A program made the translations under genes and the position numbers. The notes under the pieces were generated by a model. It saw only the letters and a program-made list of their open reading frames with translations. It was not told where the DNA came from and ran no database searches. From positions 89,545-153,544 of the forward strand of contig NZ_CANMEU010000010.1 in assembly GCF_947497045.1 (NCBI RefSeq): 64,000 nucleotides of DNA, given 5' to 3'. Positions within the stretch are counted from its first letter, which is position 1. Every line of letters starts with the position of its first letter. Origin of the DNA: an uncultured Tateyamaria sp. (GTDB lineage: Bacteria > Pseudomonadota > Alphaproteobacteria > Rhodobacterales > Rhodobacteraceae). Positions 59,602 through 64,000 of the stretch are shown in pieces.

Positions 59602-59655
59602 TTAACGGGCTACTGCGCCTGCTGCGCGATGCATTGAGGTCTGATAATTCAGCAT
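59602..59655 (-). CDS. Candidate 17-residue micropeptide gene
   Basis: On the minus strand ACAGGAGAGATCAGAT is followed by ATG (59653-59655) and 16 further codons reading LNYQTSMHRAAGAVAR, then TAA (59602-59604). A perfect ribosome site with normal spacing and a terminator 26 bp after the stop make this a complete transcription-translation unit despite its size. No frame longer than this exists at the position. It could instead be the leader of a small regulatory RNA. No family is recognised. Confidence 0.5.
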   Translation of the reverse strand: MLNYQTSMHRAAGAVAR

Positions 59656-59879
59656 ATCTGATCTCTCCTGTATCAGGGTTTCCGATTTCTGACGCTACCA
59701 GACGAATAGCTCGTGCTCAACAACCTATAAGTTCATTGGTCAAAAATTGCCGGATCACCGCTCAGGCGGGAGCAGCCGTCGATGCTTGGGTCGCTCCTGG
59801 ATCCACAAGGAGTCCGGACTTGCAAGACTATTCGCTTCAAAGCTCCGCCGCGCGATCTAGGCGTTGGGGCTGGTAAGAA

Positions 59880-60078
59880 TATAGAAAGCGGCTGCGCCTT
59901 TTTAAAGCACGAGCGGATAAGACGGCGCACATACTGCACACGCGACGCAGCAAGGCAAAACGTGTTCGACTACATCGAGATATTCTACAACCCAAAACGC
60001 AAACACACCAACAACGGCATGCTTTCGCTAGTTGACTGTAAAATAGCACAGAAGAAAACGGACCAAGCAGGCATCTAG
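59880..60078 (+). mobile_element. IS3-family transposase (orfB) C-terminal relic
   Basis: The frame encodes LKHERIRRRTYCTRDAARQNVFDYIEIFYNPKRKHTNNGMLS in pieces, the end of an IS3-group integrase-type transposase (usual form TYRTRDEAR, VFDYIERFYNPKRRHS). The DDE acidic residues lie upstream and are missing. Confidence 0.8.
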
Positions 60079-60093
60079 AAAACTTTGAGCATC

Positions 60094-60393
60094 TCAGTAA
60101 TCATCCAGAACCGCGCTGAAATAGAACCAGCCCCAGCCCAGAACCTTGATGTAAGTGAAGTCTATCTGCCAAAGTTGGTTGATCGCAGTTGTTTTGTCTT
60201 TGAACTCGTTGGCTGCCTTGAGCACGATGAAGGCGGGACTTGTGATCAGGTCGTGCGCGTTCAACACGTGGTAAACTGTAGATTCTGACACGAAGTAGCG
60301 TTCCTGATCCGTAAACGTCACTGCCAGCTCGCGCGGTGACAATTCCGTCTCATGCAAACCAGCCTCACTACGCTGCAGATACCCCATATTCAT
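60094..60393 (-). mobile_element. Second IS3-type transposase relic, opposite strand
   Basis: The minus-strand frame encodes ELSPRELAVTFTDQERYFVSESTVYHVL, AHDLITSPAFIVLKAANEFKDKTTA and NQLWQIDFTYIKVLGWGWFYFSAVLDDY in parts. This is the N-terminal part of an IS3-like integrase transposase up to the first catalytic Asp (QIDFTY), then a stop. It is a different element from the fragment at 59880. Confidence 0.78.
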
Positions 60394-60482
60394 TTGATTG
60401 TAAGCGTCCGGTCTGACTACCCTGCCGGAGTTGTCCTAGTGTAAGATACGCGCACGCGGCGGTTCAGGCCGTGCCTGGCCCA

Positions 60483-60710
60483 TGGCCTATTGGAGTTGGA
60501 CAACAACACCGCCGAACGCGCCATACGCACCATCGCTTTGGGCCGAAAAACTACCTCTTCGTTGGATCACCCGCGGGTGGCCGCGCCGCCGCGTGCACGC
60601 TGATTAAGACTGCCAAACTCAACAGGGTTGATACCCAAACCTGGCTCGCCTATACCATCACCCGCATTCCCGATTACAAGATCACCCGCGTGAACGGCTG
60701 ACTGCCTTGG
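60483..60710 (+). mobile_element. IS66-family transposase (TnpC) C-terminal relic
   Basis: LELDNNTAERAIRTIALGRK, then after a frameshift near 60540 NYLFVGSPAGGRAAACTLIKTAKLN and TWLAYTITRIPDYKITRVNG, a stop, and LPW. This is the conserved end of IS66 transposases, with the DNN-ER catalytic block. Confidence 0.85.
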
Positions 60711-60730
60711 GCAGGCGGAAAGGTTATCTC

Positions 60731-61255
60731 ATGACTGCTGAACGTCCTGCACTTGGCCTGCGTCAAGCTTCTTTGTCTTTGACTGAATACGACCCCAGAT
60801 GGGCTGACTTGTTTGCCAAAGAGGCCGCATTAATCGCCCAGGCTCTGCCAGATGTGCCATTTGATATCGACCATATCGGCAGCACCTCAGTACCCGGTCT
60901 GGCGGCAAAACCCATCTTGGACATTGCCATGCGCTCAACCCACGAAGAGCAGATTGCGACCGCTCTTACGAAGTTGGGTTACATAGATAGAGGCATTCGA
61001 AGCGGGCGGCTGTTTATCCGGCTGAGCGATGGCGACATCAGAACCAACAATTTGCACCTGTACCATCCCGACGATGCCGGTTGCCGCGATCAAATTGCCT
61101 TCCGTGACGCGTTACGAAGCGACCCAAAACTCCGGGATCAATACGCACACCTGAAACAGAAGCTTGTCGATGAGCTCGGTGACCAAGGCCGGGAGCTGTA
61201 TGCAGGGCGAAAAACCGAGTTCGTAAGAGCCGTCATCGACGCCCAGAATAAGTAA
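60731..61255 (+). CDS. GrpB family protein (UPF0157)
   Basis: A 174-residue protein with the GrpB/nucleotidyltransferase-like core: LTEYDPRWADLFAKEAALI, IDHIGSTSVPGLAAKPILDI and NNLHLYHPDD, with FRDALRSDPKLRDQYAHLK at the end. The HIGSTSVPGLAAKPILDI block is the family signature. GGAAAGG lies before ATG 60731. The biochemical role is unknown in spite of wide distribution. It is located between transposase relics and the toxin array, so it may be mobile cargo. Confidence 0.88.
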   Translation: MTAERPALGLRQASLSLTEYDPRWADLFAKEAALIAQALPDVPFDIDHIGSTSVPGLAAKPILDIAMRSTHEEQIATALTKLGYIDRGIRSGRLFIRLSDGDIRTNNLHLYHPDDAGCRDQIAFRDALRSDPKLRDQYAHLKQKLVDELGDQGRELYAGRKTEFVRAVIDAQNK

Positions 61256-61274
61256 GGGCGGTCAGACCGGACGC

Positions 61275-61967
61275 TTACTTCGATTGGCCTGCGACCGCAC
61301 TCGGATTTCGGCCAGTCATCCGGTCAACTGTAGCATTTACACAAGAAACACAGTTCGTGTTCACCCAAGGCCCTGCACCATCAACATAATGCGGGTTTAC
61401 GACGGCAAGTTCGGGAAATTCGTCCGTCATTGGACGTGTGTTGCCATAAACGCCGGCCACAGCACTCCCTGTTCTATTTGTAGCCACCCCCGCCGCAGTT
61501 TCCACCACGGTATCGACAGCACGTTTGACTTCATCGCCGCCGCGCCGAATGACCCACCCCAGCACTGCCATCACGGTCTTGTCGCCGGGAATGGCGGCCC
61601 CGACGCCCCAGGCAATTCCAGCCTCCACGCCGTATTCCAGTGAGGCCGCCATAAACGCGTTGCAGTTGGCGCGCGCGTTTGTTTGCTGGAACATCCGCCC
61701 AAGCTCGGCGATCTGCAGCCCTGACAGGGTGAACTGCGGGGACCCGAAGCCGTCGACCCGGTCATGCTCGGGGTGCGCCAAGATGCGCGATATGGGCGGG
61801 GCGCGGGCTGATGAGGTGAGCTGTGCGCTGCGCGTGGATGAGTGTGGAGGCATCGGCGCGAAACTGGCGTCCGAGACGGCCATGGGCACGGCAAGGGCCG
61901 TGTTTGGGCCCGGCATCGCCAGCAGAAGTGTCGCGAGGAAGGACAGGATATGAGCGAGGCGGCGCAT
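61275..61967 (-). CDS. Exported polymorphic-toxin-like protein with truncated papain-fold end
   Basis: A 230-residue protein with an N-terminal signal peptide (HILSFLATLLLAMPGPNTALA). A low-complexity stretch and a helical carrier region (MFQQTNARANCNAFMAASLEYGVEAGIAWG in parts, DEVKRAVDTVVETAAG) follow. After ATNRT the end reads DEFPELAVVNPHYVDGAGP and TNCVSCVNATVDRMTGRNPSAV. The NCVSCVNATVDRMTG part resembles the start of bacterial papain-fold toxin domains, where the first Cys is the nucleophile. The His and Asp of the triad, normally 60-90 residues later, are missing because the frame stops at 61275. The toxin module therefore looks truncated. The ATNRT seam is shared at base level with the deaminase gene at the right edge. 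Confidence 0.6.
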   Translation of the reverse strand: MRRLAHILSFLATLLLAMPGPNTALAVPMAVSDASFAPMPPHSSTRSAQLTSSARAPPISRILAHPEHDRVDGFGSPQFTLSGLQIAELGRMFQQTNARANCNAFMAASLEYGVEAGIAWGVGAAIPGDKTVMAVLGWVIRRGGDEVKRAVDTVVETAAGVATNRTGSAVAGVYGNTRPMTDEFPELAVVNPHYVDGAGPWVNTNCVSCVNATVDRMTGRNPSAVAGQSK

Positions 61968-62011
61968 GGGTTTGTTTAGCGGGAAGCGGGTCGTGGGTTC
62001 AACATAGCAGT

Positions 62012-62152
62012 CTCAAGGTTATCGACAATCCGCGCTTTGGTAAAAGCTATGCCGCCAATTTGAACCACGCCCACGAAGAACTCCAAGATTTGGTGGAGCG
62101 CGTGACGATTGAACTAGAGCTGATGAACGTCGCTAAAGAGTTGGAGCGTTGA
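62012..62152 (+). pseudogene. DUF6626-like C-terminal fragment
   Basis: The frame reads LKVIDNPRFGKSYAANLNHAHEELQDLVERV and ends AKELER. It aligns with the last 46 residues of the intact protein at 62652-62999 (IGNPHFGKPYAVNLNHAYEELEAIVEQV, ENLER). The N-terminal part is missing. Its stop is three bases from the stop of the convergent immunity-like gene, the same tail-to-tail layout as at 62999/63000. Confidence 0.65.
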
Positions 62153-62155
62153 GCA

Positions 62156-62401
62156 CTAATGCTCCCTCTTTTCGTAACACTGGGGCGGAGCATTAAAGCC
62201 GTTCCAAAAAAACCAAAGTCGCCCACACTTCCCACACTTCCCACACTTTAGGAAGTGTGTGAACTTGTCGTAAAGAGCTTCGGTGTCAACCTTCTCTGAG
62301 TAACCATCATAATCAACATCTGATATTGTTAGCCATTCATTTGGATTGGGTACCGCACCAACGTCCAACCGTTCACCACACTTGCATTGAAATGAAGGCA
62401 T
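62156..62401 (-). CDS. Small zinc-ribbon-like protein, possible immunity protein
   Basis: An 81-residue protein starting MPSFQCKCGERLDVGAVPNP with a CxC near the N-terminus and HFLKCGKCGKCGRLWFFW near the C-terminus, which together form a likely zinc ribbon. AGGGA lies before ATG 62399-62401. It follows an orphan toxin-like C-terminus (62406-62600) with four bases between, the standard place of a cognate immunity gene. The function is inferred only from position. The repeated CGKCGKCG in the DNA (CCACACTTC repeats, 62228-62252) may allow slippage. Confidence 0.6.
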   Translation of the reverse strand: MPSFQCKCGERLDVGAVPNPNEWLTISDVDYDGYSEKVDTEALYDKFTHFLKCGKCGKCGRLWFFWNGFNAPPQCYEKREH

Positions 62402-62405
62402 TAGA

Positions 62406-62600
62406 TCAATTCCCTATAATCACAATATCGGTGATGTTTGTTGCTCCAGCGCCGTTCACACGCCCAAGCACGTTGCCAAGCTGATCAGCCGTCACAGGTG
62501 AATTCGAGAGATCAACGACGATACCGGTCGCTCGATCATTCTTTTTCGCATAAGTTCGAGCGCCCATCCGCACCAAGTTGGACCCACTGGAACGATAAAT
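62406..62600 (-). pseudogene. Orphan toxin-type C-terminal module
   Basis: On the minus strand the last 64 codons read SGSNLVRMGARTYAKKNDRATGIVVDLSNSPVTADQLG and NVLGRVNGAGATNITDIVIIGN in parts. This resembles the end of contact-dependent or MafB-type toxin C-termini, which typically finish with a GIVVDLS-type strand. It has no start: upstream the same frame runs antisense through the DUF6626 gene, so the carrier protein has been lost. It is therefore an orphan C-terminal cassette of the sort stored behind polymorphic toxin genes. Confidence 0.5.
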
Positions 62601-62606
62601 ACATGT

Positions 62607-62630
62607 GCAGCTGTTTCGCAGCTGCCTTTT
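62607..62630 (+). repeat. Perfect hairpin upstream of DUF6626 gene
   Basis: GCAGCTG (62607-62613) and CAGCTGC (62619-62625) flank TTTCG and are followed by CTTTT. It lies at the break point between the orphan toxin module and the DUF6626 gene and could be a transcription stop for readthrough or a recombination scar. Confidence 0.5.
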
Positions 62631-62651
62631 ACGCCAAAACGGAGCCACAAA

Positions 62652-62999
62652 ATGCGATACAGCGAGATCAACCAAACCCAACTGCTGCAAGACGCGTTCC
62701 ATTGCTACCGCCGCAATAATTTGGTCATATCCCAACGCAGCTTTTCCCGCCGCATATTGGGCAAACCACCCAGCTACTACTCCAGCATGATCGCCCGTAA
62801 CCGCAAACCATCACGCCATGTACTGCAAACGCTTTTGTCAGTGACAAAGACGATACTCGCCACGTTCATCGGCAATCCGCATTTTGGCAAGCCTTACGCG
62901 GTGAACCTAAACCACGCTTACGAAGAGCTAGAAGCCATTGTCGAACAGGTTTCCGTGCAGCTGGATATCGGTTGCGTGGTCGAGAATTTGGAACGGTGA
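62652..62999 (+). CDS. DUF6626 family protein
   Basis: A 115-residue protein starting MRYSEINQTQLLQDAFHCYRRNN, with SQRSFSRRILGKPPSYYSSMIARNRKPS, which reads like a helix-turn-helix DNA-binding segment. The C-terminal half holds NPHFGKPYAVNLNHAYEELEAIVEQ. I recall this as DUF6626, small alphaproteobacterial proteins of unknown function. ATG 62652 has GGAGCCAC upstream. Its stop ends at 62999, directly against the stop of the convergent immunity-like gene. A second, broken copy at 62012-62152 has the same position relative to the other toxin cassette. Confidence 0.72.
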   Translation: MRYSEINQTQLLQDAFHCYRRNNLVISQRSFSRRILGKPPSYYSSMIARNRKPSRHVLQTLLSVTKTILATFIGNPHFGKPYAVNLNHAYEELEAIVEQVSVQLDIGCVVENLER

Positions 63000-63431
63000 T
63001 TAGGTCAGTCCCAAGATCTCAGCTTGATCAAAATAAAAATCAGCAATGTCTGGCAAAGCTTCCAGCACTGGGTCTGGTAAAATATGAAGGCCCATTTTCT
63101 TAGCTGCTAACCTTAAATTGAAAGCGCAACCATAGCTCACAATGTGAAGTGCGGCCGATGCCTTCTCATCACCATTTATAACCTCATATATACTGCCAAA
63201 ATCAGACTTCATGTCTGGGTCTTCGATAAATTTCATCAACTCGGATTTAACGTCATAGTCTCCTTTCAACAATCGTTCGGACAACGCCGTATTTAGAAGT
63301 AACGTTTCTTGGATATCGTCATGTCCAGTTACAGACATTGCAGCGGAACGACTTAATCGCACAAGTAGTTCGGCCTGCTCCGTTTCGTCCAGCGTTGCAA
63401 ACAGCTCACGATCAATCGACAATTTGGCCAC
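63000..63431 (-). CDS. Candidate immunity protein for the deaminase toxin
   Basis: A 143-residue mostly helical acidic protein (LDETEQAELLVRLSRSAAMS, LSERLLKGDYDVKSELMKFIEDPDMKSDF, SAALHIVSYGCAFNLRLAAKK in parts) that I cannot assign to a family. The upstream toxin frame ends at 63412, so the two overlap by 20 bases, as many toxin-immunity pairs do. The start may be GTG 63431 or TTG 63422; the second has a better-spaced AGAGGTGG. The acidic character and position make an immunity role likely. Confidence 0.65.
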   Translation of the reverse strand: MAKLSIDRELFATLDETEQAELLVRLSRSAAMSVTGHDDIQETLLLNTALSERLLKGDYDVKSELMKFIEDPDMKSDFGSIYEVINGDEKASAALHIVSYGCAFNLRLAAKKMGLHILPDPVLEALPDIADFYFDQAEILGLT

Positions 63432-64000
63432 CTCTTACAACGATACTGTCAACATTAGGCCGAACGGTTCCTCCTTCAGCTGTAATTCGTATGTTCAGTG
63501 TAGGGTAACGTTCGCTAAATTGACGAATAACACCCGGCGTTGCCGTCGAAGTTCCAAGCCCTTGGTAGCAAGTGTTACAAACGCCGCCTGTGTTCGAAAT
63601 ATGCACATTTACAGTTCGACCACTTAGCTGGGCACTGTTCAATCCTGCATCGTCAATCTGACGCGCTAGACCATTGAATATGTCTTCTTCAGCGTGACGA
63701 GAAGCAATCGGATTAGGGTTTGGCGATTTGATGGGACGGTTAACGCCGTACAAGTCATCCAAAGTATCTAGTCCTGCTTGACGCCGAAGTGCTGGTGAAA
63801 GCCCTTCAAAAGTTTGCCCTTCCAAGCCCGGTATGTCGGTTCTGCCAGCCGCAACTGTATTCGCATCACTCAAGTCGTAGCGAGTACGTATCCCAGCTAA
63901 GTCATCAGCATTAGCCACTGTTCTATTTGTAGCATTACAACACTCGGACGCGTGTTTTTGGAAGAAGCCAAAACTTTCCAATGAAGCCAATTGGTTAGCT
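63412..64000 (-). CDS. Deaminase-fold toxin C-terminus, runs off the right edge
   Basis: The frame is open through base 64000, so the gene is partial at its 5' end. Near the edge it reads FFQKHASECCNATNRTVANADDL in parts, then a linker, then a compact domain with RHAEEDIFNGLARQI and NTGGVCNTCYQGLG. The HAE and CxxC motifs (about 99-101 and 138-141 counted from 63990) are the zinc and catalytic-Glu motifs of the nucleic-acid/nucleotide deaminase superfamily found in polymorphic toxins. RYPTLNIRITAEGG gives the following strand. Such toxins deaminate cytosine or adenine in DNA, RNA or nucleotides. The overlapping downstream gene is the candidate immunity gene. Subfamily and substrate cannot be told by eye. 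Confidence 0.7.
   Translation of the reverse strand, partial: ANQLASLESFGFFQKHASECCNATNRTVANADDLAGIRTRYDLSDANTVAAGRTDIPGLEGQTFEGLSPALRRQAGLDTLDDLYGVNRPIKSPNPNPIASRHAEEDIFNGLARQIDDAGLNSAQLSGRTVNVHISNTGGVCNTCYQGLGTSTATPGVIRQFSERYPTLNIRITAEGGTVRPNVDSIVVRGGQIVD

Noticed and set aside
62605..62735. Upstream extension of the orphan toxin module to 62735
   Set aside because: This stretch is antisense to the DUF6626 N-terminus, which has a ribosome site and family match; the toxin-like part begins only near 62600.
1..64000. CRISPR arrays, prophage structural genes, rRNA
   Set aside because: No regularly spaced repeats, no capsid/tail/terminase signatures and no rRNA-like sequence were seen.

Overview
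The window looks like chromosomal DNA of a marine Roseobacter-group alphaproteobacterium (Rhodobacteraceae in the broad sense). The evidence is the GC-rich coding sequence, two class I gap genes with a small membrane-protein gene between them, an NnrS/NnrU/DUF6522 block beside a Tat-exported copper nitrite reductase and pseudoazurin, a PrtD/HlyD type I exporter, and IS481/IS3/IS66 debris of types common in that group. The genus cannot be fixed by reading alone. I saw no rRNA, tRNA or CRISPR array.

Layout. 1-6.3 kb: a decayed AGCS symporter behind a universal stress gene, a DUF808 membrane protein, the gap - small protein - gap locus with LacI-type palindromes, and a LysE exporter. 6.7-11.4 kb: two large predicted secreted proteins (one G8/CEMIP-like beta-helix, one unknown with an Asp-Pro linker) and an IS481 relic. 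11.6-14.6 kb: M20 amidohydrolase, sugar-type epimerase/dehydrogenase and a truncated IclR regulator. 15-18 kb: a type I secretion ABC/HlyD pair. 18.6-21.9 kb: an intact stress protein - AGCS pair that parallels the decayed one, then a malectin-domain protein. 22.8-25 kb: a DUF4394 exported protein divergent from an ECF sigma/anti-sigma pair. 25.5-26 kb: a cyclase relic. 26.4-33.1 kb: a RoxA-like dihaem cytochrome c convergent with a compact five-gene operon (acyltransferase-like, ThiF/E1-like, membrane protein, GNAT, nitroreductase). 33.6-42.8 kb: a denitrification island (ferredoxin reductase, cytochrome b/ethylbenzene-dehydrogenase-like protein, NnrU, NnrS, DUF6522, two small membrane proteins, DUF1858-type protein, Crp/Fnr regulator, pseudoazurin, NirK, NirV). 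43-49 kb: a mixed accessory stretch with several broken genes. 49.3-58.1 kb: amidohydrolase + CobW GTPase divergent from a LysR regulator and a dipeptide-type ABC importer. 58.2-60.7 kb: degraded GNAT, small genes and a transposase graveyard. 60.7-64 kb: GrpB, then an array of orphan toxin C-termini, immunity-like genes and DUF6626 copies that runs off the right edge.

How the parts work together. NirK receives electrons from pseudoazurin, NirV and NnrS/NnrU are accessory, and the cysteine-free Crp/Fnr protein is the likely NO-responsive activator; a TTG-N8-CAA box lies between it and pseudoazurin. No NO reductase is visible. The type I exporter may serve the G8, Asp-Pro and malectin proteins: none has a signal peptide and all three end in an acidic residue followed by hydrophobic ones. 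The two gap loci share a palindrome that suggests a common carbon-metabolism repressor. The five-gene ThiF operon and the toxin/DUF6626 array are the least explained systems here. The window is also rich in recent gene damage: nonsense codons, apparent ATG-to-ATA starts, microdeletions and truncations.
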